Shown here: piece after piece, positions 46,001 through 57,427 of the stretch | How the letters are laid out: every line of letters starts with the position of its first letter | Position numbering within the stretch: the first letter of the stretch is position 1 | Assembly: GCA_027946555.1 (NCBI GenBank) | Contig: JAPEVC010000025.1 | Coordinates: 158,228 to 222,227, forward strand | DNA length: 64,000 nt | Direction of reading: 5' to 3' | Source of the DNA: Gnomoniopsis sp. IMI 355080 | Lineage: Eukaryota > Ascomycota > Sordariomycetes > Diaporthales > Gnomoniaceae | Made by a program: the position numbers and the translations under genes | The notes under the pieces: model-generated | What the model saw: only the letters and a program-made list of their open reading frames with translations | Told to the model about the DNA's origin: nothing | Database searches by the model: none

Positions 46001-47185
46001 ATTTTAGTTGGCTTTTCCTCCTGCTGTGTGCTGGCTGTGGTCTTCGTCTCTTCGGTGGTAGATCCTGTGATCTCGTCAAGGTCGTCCAGCATTTTCAAAG
46101 CATTCTCGCTCTGCTTTCTCATGACGGCAGAAATTCTCGGAGAGACGATCTGATCTTCTCCCGCGGTGGTAACAACCATACCTCCGGTGTTGCCAGTGGG
46201 AATGTCGGGTTCCTCAGTGCCTTCGATGAAGTCCGCCAGGCCTCTGACCATCTTCTCACCATTCATACGAGCATCGCGGTCCTTTGCTAGTTCTAGATGC
46301 TCCATGACGGCAGCGGCAACATCCTCCATGAAGATGATTTCGTCAACACTCAAAGGTGGACGTGGCTTCTCGCTGCTGACGGCGTAGACGCCAATTCGGT
46401 GGCCAGATTTTGTCCTGATTGGCACGCCCGCATAGAATTTGATGCCAGGCTCCTGCTTGACGTATGATCGGTCTTTGAAACGGTCGTCGAGTCTCATGTC
46501 GGTGATGACGAGACCCTCAGCCGTGTATGTCTCTCCGTTGGGGCCCTCTGCTGTATACTTCTGGCCAAAACTGTGGTGACAGACGGCATCGTTCCTCTTG
46601 AGGATGGTGTTTCCCAGCCATATCCCATCGCCAGGCTCATGCCTCTCGTCTGATACGAGGGAGAGCGTCTGAGTGGCTTCAGCAAGGATGTATTCTGGTG
46701 AATGGTCAGAGGGGGATTTCACTGTTGAGGTGTCCACATGAACAGCAACAGCGTTGAGCAATGTGGTGACCTGTCAGACGGGAAAGTGGGCACTTGCGTT
46801 GTGTACTGTCAATCAGCGAGACCATAGCGCGGCGGACGTTCAGACGCAAGGTGGCCAGTTGAGCGAAAGCCGTGAGGGTTTTATCGCCTGAAGCCCTGGG
46901 CTTGTAGCCCTCGTAGGTCAGGCCCCATGCATTGCTATTGGTGTCATCGTCGGCCTTGACATCGACGAGGCTGTTCTGGGCATCCTTCCACGGCTTGTAG
47001 TATCTTTAGATGGAGTGAGAGTTAGCCTGCTGGAAGTACCCGATCGCGGTGCCCGACCTTTGTGCCACAATATGCCAAGCCGCCACTGGGGCCGAAAACT
47101 CCTCATCTCGGAGACTTTGCACCGGATGAAATGACCCCCCCTCTTACCTGTGCAAGTCGCGCTCTCGTGCTGCTTCGGGGCGCAT
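43054..47185 (-). CDS. Hybrid histidine kinase with N-terminal GAF domain
   Basis: Four exons: 47185-47148, 47003-46798, 46694-45182 and 45130-43054, 1277 aa. The first exon (MRPEAARERDLH) is only 38 nt. The second intron (46797-46695) appears to use a GC donor (GCAAGT), giving LIDSTQQYILAEATQTLSL; a GT alternative would drop three residues. Domain order: GAF about 52-215, a low-complexity linker, a second GAF-like region around 290-560, HisKA with phospho-acceptor His583 in SISHELRSPLHG, HATPase with N-box near 748 (LLGNALKYTD) and G-box GLGLSIV near 820, and a C-terminal receiver from 1137 (VLLVDDN) with phospho-Asp1204 (MDISMPIMDG) and the KP lysine. An intron cuts the Arg codon of the H-box. 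It would pass phosphate to a Ypd1-type protein upstream of Skn7 and Ssk1. No transmembrane span or PAS domain is seen. Confidence 0.92.
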
Positions 47186-50100
47186 GGTCGCGGTTTGCTC
47201 AAGACGGCGAAAACCCTGCGTGGTCGATCACACTCACACACCGACCTTGCGGCTGCCTTGCTGCCTTGCTGAGGATTGCTAGCGTGGGGCGCAGACCCGC
47301 CTGACACAAAACAACTTCTTGATCTGTGGCAAGTGCGGCTGGGCTTGTGCCGTCATTCCATGTTATTCCCGGCCTCCCGCCCTCTTCCAGGCAGCGCCAG
47401 GGACCGTGCCGAGCTGGCCGAGGTCGCACTCCGGCTGCCAGACCCGCAAATTATTGATCGCTTAGGAGACCCACCGCCTGCTGCAACTTCACTCACATAC
47501 CTACTGGGTACCTAGGCAGTAAAACGAACCGACTAACTATGTCTCATTTCAGCTCAGAGTGAGGTGTCATAAAGTATCCTCAGCATGACATTAAAAAGTA
47601 CTACCTACCACATTAAATATCCTCCGTCACATTGGAGATTCCCCATACTTCCGGCCCGAGCCGCTCATCTGTGCTGAATCCTGATGAACCCTTACCAAAA
47701 TTGGTACATGGAAGTTTCCGTGCCAGAAGGGATGGCTCAGGTTGAATCATACACATGTCAGACGCTTCACCAAGTAACGTCCAATGTTTGTTGCTTTTCG
47801 ATATGGCCCAGTCTGAGCGTGCGTATGGGTGGGTAGTAGAGCATAGATACTATGTAGGAGCTTCGTGCAGTCAGCAGTAGGAGAATGTCACACGAGCCTC
47901 GTGGGAAAGAGCACTCAACATGGAGCTGCTTCTTTAAAATAAAATTCTATTCATTGCATGAGATGCGTCCGCGTTACTAGAACAGAGCCATCCGTGGACC
48001 TCAGCCGGATATTTTTCATGGACAACTGGCAGGAGATAGTTTGTCATAGAGGACGTCACTTCACCATCCCTTGCATCGCATCCCCAAAGAGCCAAGCCGT
48101 AGACTTATACCCTATTCTCCTCGACTAAATTATAATGCATCACTTGCTGGCATGACTGTACCTAGGTACCGTTGTGTCAAATTAAGCCCTGCCAAGAGAC
48201 TCTTGCAGCCAGAGACTACCGTACCTAGGTACCTAGGTAGATGGCGAGCTTTGGGATCGTCGGTACCTATCCGGGCCTTATTTCATCAAATGAATCCTTT
48301 TTTTTTTGAGCCTGGGACTCAGAGATGATTGAATTATATTAGACGGCTGTATAAAGCAAAAAGTTCCTTCCCAGGACAGACGGAGTTCAGGTCGACCTGC
48401 GGCTTGGAATATATGCGCCGGGCTCGACTTGACTTTCGTTCTTATTAAGGTACTTCTGAGTCATCTGGCGGACCTAAACAGAGTCTAACAGTTGAGAATC
48501 GTATAATTTCGTTAGGATTGGCCTATAATGGCCCTTAGGCACGGTTCTGTAGGAAGAACAGCTCGTCTCTTCCGGGACTGCCGCAGTATCTGCTATCCTC
48601 CCGTAAGTATCTCAACACCTATCTAAAATTCACCAGCATTTATCCGCTAACCCAAATTCTCAATACGCAATTTTTTCGAGAAAATTCTCTGTCTAATTCC
48701 TGAAAAGCGTCTCATGTGAATACATCCGTGGACGGGTCGCAGATGAGGACCACCCGGACAGCTAGGCTTTTTTATAGTACAGTGGGCAGTCTCTTAAAGA
48801 AATCGCATTGTCTACCTTTTCCACGGCACTCGTACGGATATGAGAGGGGAGGGGTTCAATCGAACTTAGCAGCTTGACTTTATAACCTGCAAAGTAAACT
48901 TCCGTGCCCTCATGTCCACACGCATCCACAAAGGGATGCGTTTCGAAACCCAGGCGATGAAGACGATTCAGACAGTCGCCAAAAATCACTGTCAGAAACG
49001 GATGGACCTTCTGCAACTGATCTATTGATTGTTCAAAGATAAGTACTAAGGCTCAGGATTCTCAAGAGGGTAAATAAAAACCACACGTAGCTTTGTGCTG
49101 TGTCGTACCTGCCTACATCGTCTACAAAGGCGGTTCTTGGAAATGAAAAATCAAAGTCGCAGGTGTCTATCACGCATATGTACAGATTATAACCGTACGT
49201 ATATGAGGACGTACCTGTATCTGAATTTATCATGCGCTGTCGAAGGCAGCCCGAATCCAAAGGTGTTGCGAACCTAACATGTGGACATTCACGAACAAGC
49301 TGCTTGCAATGACCTTTGATGCACCTCATGTCACACTCAACCCTACTATATTAGTCTCAGACTGTGGTGGCATCAGTAATAGCTTCAGGTTGACGGAACG
49401 AACCGGCTCTTCGATAAAGACGAGCCTGGAGAATATATATGGAAATGGCCTATCAAGAAAAGGTTTCAGTATTTCCATAGTCAGGATAGTGCAAGCTCCC
49501 GAGGTCAATTTCCTAACAGGCGGCGTATTGAGGCCATCGCGAGATTGACTCCGGAGCAGAAGATGCAATCAGAGCCTGGTTCAACATGAAAGAGGTTTTT
49601 ATGATTAAAGACCGAAACGCCACCAAAACGCTTCGAGAGAATTATGGCACAGGCCGCGAATACATAAGCGGAGTCCACTATGTCACAAGAATACTTGTCG
49701 CTCACAAGATGTTCGAACACAGATGGCGAGGTACGTGACCTCTGAAGGCGGAAACAATATGCCAACGAAGGTACCACGCCCGGCCCCGAGGAGTACCAAA
49801 AAGCAATACGGTGGCGGTGCGGAGTCAGCCAAGATAAGATGCTCATGGTTTGACATGGCCTTTCTTTTTGTTTTCATTTTCCTTTCCTCATCTTCATAAG
49901 TGGAGCGCTTGTAGACCAAATATGATGGACGCGGAATTGATCGGTACTTCAGTACATGAAGCATTTTCATTCATCATTTGCACGAGATCTGCCCGCGTCA
50001 CTGGTTTTAACGAAGTATGTAATTCTATTTGGTATAACAGACAGTATAATGTAAGAAGCAAAACAATAATCCTCTCTGAGAGCTTCCAAATGAAAATTGA

Positions 50101-50231
50101 GATCAGTGAGAAGATAGTTCCCGTACAACGGGATGAGAAGGGATATGTGCGTCGCTCATCAACACAAGTGTGCGAAAACGAAAAATAAAAAAAAGCAGTA
50201 ATAAACAAATGATCTAGAGTAGCTGTGAACC
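47186..50231. other. Gene-poor region of 3 kb
   Basis: Upstream of the histidine kinase. It contains three perfect TACCTAGGTA palindromes (48159, 48222, 48230). Short ORFs between about 48760 and 49850 on both strands have somewhat protein-like stretches but could not be joined into a gene; they may be a decayed gene. Confidence 0.45.
48159..48239. repeat. TACCTAGGTA palindrome array
   Basis: Three perfect copies, 48159-48168, 48222-48231 and 48230-48239; the last two overlap by two bases, forming a head-to-tail array of the palindrome. Confidence 0.85.
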
Positions 50232-51580
50232 TCATCTTCTGGACCTTGTTGATGTATACGAATCAGACCTTCCCACCATGGCCAGGGAACGCAAAGACTG
50301 TGTATCATCATGGTCCTCCCCTCCTGGTAAGCCCTGTCTCAGGGTGCGAAGACTGCTCAAACCTGCCTTATCCATCCCCGGCCGGACAGCTGTGGTATTC
50401 TCTGTGGGTGGCCGAGCTCGAGAAGCTGCCCTCTTCAACCGCCTCTCATTGGATGGGGGTGGGAAGCCGGCTGGCGAGCGGGGGCTTCCGTCCCAGTCTT
50501 CCTCGTCCCTTGTGGTGTCGCTGAAGAAATCCTCAAGATCCTTCTCTGTGGCTCCTGGGCTTTGCGGCGGAACATGTACATATTCCGGCTGTACCCGCTC
50601 CGGTTGCTTCTCCTTGGGCTCAGCTACTCCTTCCTCTCCCGCACGGTCCTGGTCCTTGCCTTCAACAGGTACTTTCGTTAGAGATACGGCGCTGTTGCCC
50701 CAGCCTTGCACCCCAGCGGCAGCGGACTCACTCTTCTTTCGCTGACAGTATGGCCCCAAAGCCTCTCGCAAGACTTGTCGCATGAAGGCTTTGTTGACGT
50801 TTTTCCGAACCCTGTCGAAGTAGCGTACGGCGTCTCCGATGACCATGACTTGGGCCTCGTGATCCACCTCGACGACGTCGGCGTAGTTTGCTCGTGAGTC
50901 CTCTTTGATTCGGTGGCGTCCACTTTTCAGGCTGATTCCGACAGACGAGTACGGAAGCTGAGGCAGGTTCTTGGACTGGTGATGGGAATCCCCTCCCGTG
51001 CCATCACGTTCGCGCTCTTTGTCCCCGGATGCATACACATAGCCTTGTTGAAGGGTGTCGACGCCCGGCTTGGCGAAGTCGCGCTTGTTTCCCGTTGAAA
51101 TCGGCCTGGCGCAGATGTTAGAGGGGATCTTAGAGACAGAACTATTTGTTTCTTTGATTTGCGTACACGCAAGCGCAATAGTGAGGGAAGCTATCACTGT
51201 GACGCAGCACAATGAAACGCGAGTAGCCCAGGCATTTCCACTCCCATTCGAACTCGGGGCAGTCGGCCCAGAGGAACTCGAAAACCTAATGCACATAACT
51301 TAGTCGCAATCTACTTTGCCGAGAGAGGCTTGAGCTTACGTCTCCTATCTGCAATTTGGCAGCTGGTCCAATTTCGTATCCTTTCCGGGCTGGAAATGGC
51401 CATCAAAGGTTAGCACACACGAGTCCCAAGGAGATAGCTAGCAGGAGAAATACGCCCAGGTGATCACTGGCAAGACTTACACAACGGATGCAAAGACGAC
51501 GATGAGTTGCGCTCGCTCACATCGTCGCCGTAACCCGAATCGCTCCCAGTCACAGTCCTTGCGAATTCGTTCTTCCCCAT
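50232..51580 (-). CDS. DUF6590-type fungal protein
   Basis: Four exons: 51580-51481, 51389-51340, 51285-51167 and 51105-50232, total 380 aa. Reading only the long ORF gives a false N-terminus; joining by GT-AG introns of 91, 54 and 61 nt restores SRKGYEIGPAAKLQIGD, VFEFLWADCPEFEWEWKCLGY, SRFIVLRHSDSFPHYCACV and PISTGNKRDFAKPGVDTLQQGYVY, then ISLKSGRHRIKEDSRANYADVVEVDHEAQVMVIGD. This matches my recollection of the fungal DUF6590 pattern (a regulatory-looking module with a CxCxPI-T-G motif). The last 140 residues are charged and disordered with SPR and SSN motifs, suggesting phosphorylation. No signal peptide or membrane span. Molecular function is unknown. The start ATG begins MGKNEFARTVTGSDSGYG. 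Confidence 0.75.
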
Positions 51581-52532
51581 CTCTTATGAGACATTGACCC
51601 CAGAAAAGACAAAAAGAGGAGAAGGGGGCCAGTCCGTCGGCAGGCCGCTCCAGGTAGAACGGGGATGCAATCCACTCAAGTACCACGCCACGGATGCATC
51701 ATGATCGCCTCAAACTCTGGAGCTCCATTAGCATGATGCGGGTCCCTAACTGCAGGGCTCCACCGCCAAAACGTCTCCCTTGTTTATACGGGCTGGCGGG
51801 CTGGCGGGCAGTAATGCTGCCCAAGTAAAATCAGCTGCTGACAAAGACCATTCCTCATTTGACAACTGCTGTTGTCGCCCTATCCGCGCCCAAAATTTCA
51901 CCCTGCATGACAAAGTGAGGTTCCCCATCCACGGACGCCAATCACGGCTTGAAGGCCCTCCTGGTCGTGCATATGGTCGCGCCCAACGAGACAAGCCTCC
52001 CAGCACAAACCAGACGCCGCCCAGATTATCTCGAGGGCTTCTATCTTCCGACCTGCGAGACAAGCAGAATATGTGGGCCTCTTCGCAAACACGTCAGAGC
52101 ATTGCGCTATAGCTACACCGCCCAACCACACCCGATTTGGCTGCAGCAGGCAAAACATCGGGCCTGGGAACTGATTCTTCCGGCCATCGAAGCTTTGAAT
52201 ATTCCAGGTTCAGTGAATTTATTTTTAGACTGGCAATGCTCCCTAGTATGCAAAGGTCCCACTCCGATGGAAGTCGATTGCCCGAGTGACCACGTGCTAT
52301 TTCAATTGACTTGGTCGCCAATCGCGTAAAAACAGCAGGGTAAAGGCGCATTATGTGAGACCGGACAGTACAGTCTTAGAACATGGCTTGGCCACGAATG
52401 GGAGGAGATACCTTCTGCATTGAGAGCTCTGGATTAACACTGCCCGTGGCGTCAACTATTAGTCTAACAAGCTATCTATTACACAGCACTGTTCATATCT
52501 TTCATCATTCATCGCACATCAAACCGCGTCTC
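51581..52532. other. Intergenic, no gene seen
   Basis: Between the DUF6590 promoter and the 3' end of the membrane protein gene. ORFs of up to 126 codons here show no family features. Confidence 0.5.
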
Positions 52533-53916
52533 TCATCGTACATTCCTTGGCCTCGGGCCTCCATCCGGTAAATCCGGGACGACAGGAGAATCCAAATCCA
52601 AATCGCCCGACGACCTCGCCGTATAGAAACTTCCTGGCGGCTCACGGCCAGGAGCCGAGCGCCCCGTCTCAGTCGTATAATACCTGGGTTGCAACGGCCC
52701 CTGTTGCCAAGTAGACAATGTGTCGCTCTCAGCAAATGGAAAGCCTCCGCGCTCTCTTTCATTTTGTGTAGAAAACGGTTGAGGTACCATCGACGCAGGC
52801 CCACCACGCTCCGCACGTGCTGCTATTGCACTCAGCTCGGCCGCGATTCCTGGATATGATTTGGCCATAACTAGAGGCGCTTCCTCCCTCATTGATTCGG
52901 CTGGAACGTTGTCGGCGAATGGGTTTTCCATTCTCTGCCTTCTGCTATCATTCTGGGACGAAGGCGGCTGAGACGCCATCATCTGACCAGCCTCGCCTTG
53001 CTCTGCCCGCGCTGCTATCGCACCAAGACGGGCAGCGACGTCTGGATACGACCTTGCCATAACCATGGAGCCTTCATTGGCGGACGAGCCATCTGAAAAG
53101 GGACTCGGAGCGGAGATGACGAGAGGTCCCGGTCGGTTTCTACGCCTGTTGAGGGTCTTCCTGATGAAAAAGAAGCCGCCAATAAGAGCCGCCACTCCCA
53201 CTGCGAAATTGGGTAAGCTTTCCACATCCTAAGCTGGTCTAATTTGTCTGGGTGAGGGCGCACTGGGGGCCCATACCTAATGCCAGCAAGATATATCCAA
53301 TAATACTCCCAGCATCGAGGCCAGAAGTCGGCGTAGCGGTGATATTTGGCTGAGCAGCTGTCTGATCCGGCAGAGCGCTCCCTGGAACTCCCGTCGAAGC
53401 TGGCACGGGCTGGACAGGAGGAGCCAGGCCAGATGCGTCCGGAACTGGCCCCGAGGTGGTCACCGATATCAGCGAGGACCGGGACAAGCTGGTGGTCACT
53501 GGCAACTGTGACGGAGGTCCTGAGGGCCCCAATAGAGGTCTACTTGGCTGGGATACCGCGGATGTCAAAGGGGGCCGCACTGTCTGGAATCCTGTGGGTC
53601 CTAATGGAGGTCTACCTGTTGTCGTTGTTGGCCGGAGACTACGCGATGCACTGCTCGGCTTTCGTGACCCCGTAGGTCGGACAGTCGTCCGCAAAGTCGT
53701 CGACGGTCCGAGGATGACTTTGGCGAGAGAGATTATGTCACGGGTCTCTGCGTTGGCTCCCTCTCGGCGAGGAAGTATTGGGTCGACCTCCTCGACAGCA
53801 TTATGAAAAGGCGAGGCCGGGGCTGCAATGGGCATAGCCTGACGCCGGGCTCTTTTTGAGTCTACATCTTGTTCGAAGGTATCTTGCAGAGATGGCGATT
53901 CGAGGAGTGAGGACAT
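52533..53916 (-). CDS. Single-pass membrane protein with mucin-like outer part and repeated inner module
   Basis: Two exons, 53916-53277 and 53200-52533, 435 aa. The first exon encodes a Pro/Ser/Thr-rich stretch (about residues 60-195, with PTTTTGRPPLGPTG, SRPLLGPSGPP) likely to be O-glycosylated. The transmembrane helix (about 200-225, SIIGYILLALVGVAALIGGFFFI) is created by splicing, the intron cutting it in the middle, and is followed by a basic stop-transfer run RKTLNRRRNR. The cytoplasmic part carries two copies of a roughly 55-residue module (MVMARSYPDVAARLGAIAAR and LVMAKSYPGIAAELSAIAAR, each followed by an FAD/FAE motif). No cleavable signal peptide is clear, so the N-terminus would be outside by a signal-anchor mechanism. 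Layout resembles fungal wall-stress sensors, but there is no WSC domain. Function unknown. Confidence 0.7.
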
Positions 53917-55826
53917 TTTCCAGTGCCTGGATGTCACCTGGCTGACATTTGTTCTTGTTGATGGGTCGATAATCCTCCGGACCAGCCGTACCAGTGAAGG
54001 TGCATGAAATCAGAATGTATTACCCATTCCTCGACCGTGTAGATGCTGTGGAAGAGATCTCAGAAAACAATTCTTCGAAGTGGATGGAGGCGAGATAATA
54101 CAAATTATCTGTACTACAAGTTGCCTGGCTGAAAAAAACCTAAAAACTTTTTGCATTCAACCAATGTTCCCATTTCGAACAAGGTAACAGCAGGCAAAGC
54201 ATAGTCCTCGCCATGATTGATGTGCAGTGATCGCAACACTTGACGGCCTCGCAAGTCGCATGAGTATCAACCAAGCCATTAGTGGTACTGTTCGAAGCGT
54301 CCCTCTGGCATGTTGTTTCAACGACCCTTGGCGACTTGTATGCGGCCTGCGGATAACTGCTTGAACTTGCAGGAAAGATTGATACGCCAAGATGACCGTG
54401 CATGCCTGGCTGCAGCTACCATAGTATCTTCTGACAATACCAAGAATCAACCAAGCCTGTTTCCGGCCGGTTTAGACGAAAGGTGGCGCCTGAGATGACA
54501 GGTTTATTTTGGGTGCGAGCTCTGAACCCGAGAGCATGTCGAACCGAAAGGAATCGGAAAGTTTAGCCTACGCTGGTAAAATTTGGTGAGGCCGACGAGG
54601 TACACGAAGGTGCGCCGCTGCGGTGGACATTACTATAAGGGGGCTTTGGAGCTTTAGGTTTTGGTCCGGCAAATCGGATCATGTCTGGCTCACTTGAGCG
54701 AAATAGAGCATGTTCAAAGCCATCCTGTCTTTGATATGAACCATTATCTGATCAAGTAGGTGGTACGATACCTCTAATCAAATCGGAATTCACGCCATGG
54801 CATTGTATGAGACGGGGCTTCACCGCTACAGCACACGCGTTGGCCATTTCAAGAGATGAAGCAAAACAAGCAAGGAGAAAGACACTACAAAAATCATGAG
54901 GGAAAAAAATGGCGAAATTCTGCCATAGGAAAAGTGGTTGAAAAACATAAATCTGATTTTGACTTCGACATGAGCCGGTTTGAAGACGGCAGTGAACAAC
55001 CCTCTGCGGCGGGACTTTATGCAGGCTCCTCTGGTTGTATATCTATGCCTTCCCATCGGGCCAAACAACACCTACTCTGTCGAAAGCCTGCGCACTCAAC
55101 AACTATAAACCAAGATTTGAGCCTTCGCCACTGGTACGACCATTTTCAACACACGGCTATGCATACTGGCTCAGTTTGCGATGTCTACCTAAGTACGCTT
55201 GCCAGTATCATCCGAAGTGCTACTGATCAAAACCTAGGTGAATTATCAGGGTCGCAGACTGAAGAACAGCCAACATTTGCCTTGTGTTCTTATACTCTAC
55301 GAGTCTAGCTCTGAAATGGTCATTCAAGTAAAAGTTGCCTTCGTACCAATCATCGTACCTAACAAAGCTGCGGGCAACATGGGCATGAGACAACACATTG
55401 CTCGGCACGCTACGGCGATACACTACACATGTCCCTTCCATATTGGCATTGAATCTGAAGGTGAGTTGTATGTACATCAAAAGGTCCTTGGTGCGGTCAC
55501 GCAAGCAGAATGAGAGAAGAAGGCTTGGTCTGACCCGATTAAATTACACAACTTTGATTGTCTCTGGCTATTCTTGTTGCTGGTCTTGCCTAACTACCAA
55601 GCTCATGTGTATTTTCAAGGTTCAATTCTCAGTAGCTTTCCCTCGGAGCCGTTTCATTTGAGAGCTTTGGATCGTGTGTCATACCTGGCACATTTCCACC
55701 CAACCGCGCTGCTTGTCTTGAAAGGGCATGGGATGGCAATGATGGTCATACCCTCCAAATTCCACTGATCGCCAATGCCATAGCTGCATGTATTCCATCC
55801 TCATACCCCTTTTTGGTGCCCTGTTT
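53917..55826. other. Intergenic, no gene seen
   Basis: About 1.9 kb. ORFs of up to 150 codons (54856-55308) lack family features and have AAA-rich starts. No supportable RNA gene was found. Confidence 0.5.
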
Positions 55827-57427
55827 TCACTTGGCCGGGGCAATTGCTTGCGGATAGTAGAAGACTTCCGTTGGGTCATACCTCTTCTTCAGCTCTTTCA
55901 GACGCTGCAGATTCTCCCCATAATACAGCTCTTGTGCTATGTCTCGATGGACTTCGGAGTCAGCATAGTTAATATACATACCCCATTCGCCTTTGCTGAG
56001 AGGTCTGGTCGTAGTCTCGATCCAACCTTTCAACAGGGAGATGGCTTCGGGCGGGTAGGGTCTCTCGTTGTCCGCGTAATGGTAGAGCTGGATGAGAAAA
56101 CGCTTGTCGCGGTGAGCATAGGCAGTGGCCGAATTAGGGACAGATGAGATCGACGAGGTAGGTCCGCCATGAAGATCGAGCTGGATGAACCAGCCGCCGG
56201 GATGGAAACCGATGGCTTTGGCATGCCAGTAGTGGACAAAGTTCTCCAGAGACTCTCCAGTTAGATCTTGCAAGGTGAGACTGGTCGCATAGAAGTTTCC
56301 GTGCTCGATGTATGGAACCGGCATGACAAGACTATTTCTTTCGGCGTAATACTCAAGTCCCTCCAGCCAGGTACCCTCCCTCGCAGTGATTGTTCCGCCG
56401 GTTTTCTTGAGCAAAGGAGCCAAGACGGTCGACAGGTCCTCAACGCTGCCATAGTAGACGCCCTCAAAATTGTGATCACCTGAAACGAATGCCCCTACTG
56501 AGAGAGGAAGTTAGCCATTTCCTTACTGTAGTAGAAGCTGCTACCTCTTTCCATCTGTTCCTGGGTCGTTCCCAGCCTTGAGAAGTAGCCGTTGGATGTC
56601 AGGTCATACGCACGTCGCATGTTCAACTCAGCCGGTGAGGTGCGCGCAAATTCCACCAGTGCCTTGACTCCCTCGACCTTGCATTTCTCGGTATGCCAGT
56701 TCAAAGGGACTTTGAATGGAGTCGAAATGAGTGGTGCCTCAAAGGTCTCGAGCTCGAATGAGGTGGCGATGCCGAAATTGGAGCCGGCGCCGCGAAGGGC
56801 CCAGTAGAGATCTGGGTTTTCGGTGGCGGAGCAGTGAACCTGGGTCCCGTTGGCGAGGACAACCATTGCACCTACCATACAATCAAGAGAAAGCCCCTTA
56901 TTGTGCGATGCCCAGCCATATCCTCCGTGCAAAATGTGGCCTGCAATGCCAACACCTGGGCAACTACCGTGGGCAATGGCGCGTCCTCCTTGTTTGAGTA
57001 GCTCACTCGCAACATTCCCAAGTCTTGCGCCGGCTTGTACAGTGGCGATTTTGGTGTTGTGGTCGATGGTGACCCTGCTCATGGGAGTCAGGTCCACCAC
57101 CAAGTGATCGTCCTCGCCACCAAGACCCAATGAGGCATATGAATGGTTACCGCAACGGGCACTGACCTTCAGGCCCGCTTGTACTCCGCAAGTAACTGCA
57201 GCTTGGACTTTTCCTGGATCATCTGCATAGACAATGAGGGCAGGAATTGCGGGGCGGCGTAGGTTGTAGGCGGTTGTCTCAACAGTCCAGTCAGTGCTCG
57301 TCGTGTCGATGAAGGGAATGTTGAGGCGTCGGAGGGACTGGATGGCAGCAATAATTTTGCTGGATTCGGCTGCAGCTCTCACTGATAGACTTGAGAACTC
57401 GTAAATCAAATCATCTTTCAGCTTCAT
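55827..57427 (-). CDS. FAD-linked oxidase of the berberine-bridge-enzyme type (BBE; AA7-like)
   Basis: Two exons, 57427-56545 and 56494-55827, give 516 aa; the 50-nt intron joins QMERG to AFVSGDHNFEG in frame. The FAD-binding PCMH domain shows RCGNHSYASLG with His95 and GSCPGVGIAGH with Cys156, the pair that would bind FAD bicovalently. ALRGAGSNFGIATSFEL and the C-terminal BBE motif (YYGENLQRLKELKKRYDPTEVFYYPQAI) complete the fold. Such enzymes oxidise carbohydrates (AA7) or close rings in alkaloid and polyketide pathways. Unlike secreted AA7 members there is no signal peptide in the called start (MKLKDDLIYEF), so it may be intracellular or lack an upstream exon. The substrate is unknown. The ORF continues a few codons upstream without an ATG. 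Confidence 0.9.

Noticed and set aside
54856..55308. 150-codon plus-strand ORF
   Set aside because: Low-complexity Lys/Asn-rich start and no recognisable domain; likely chance.
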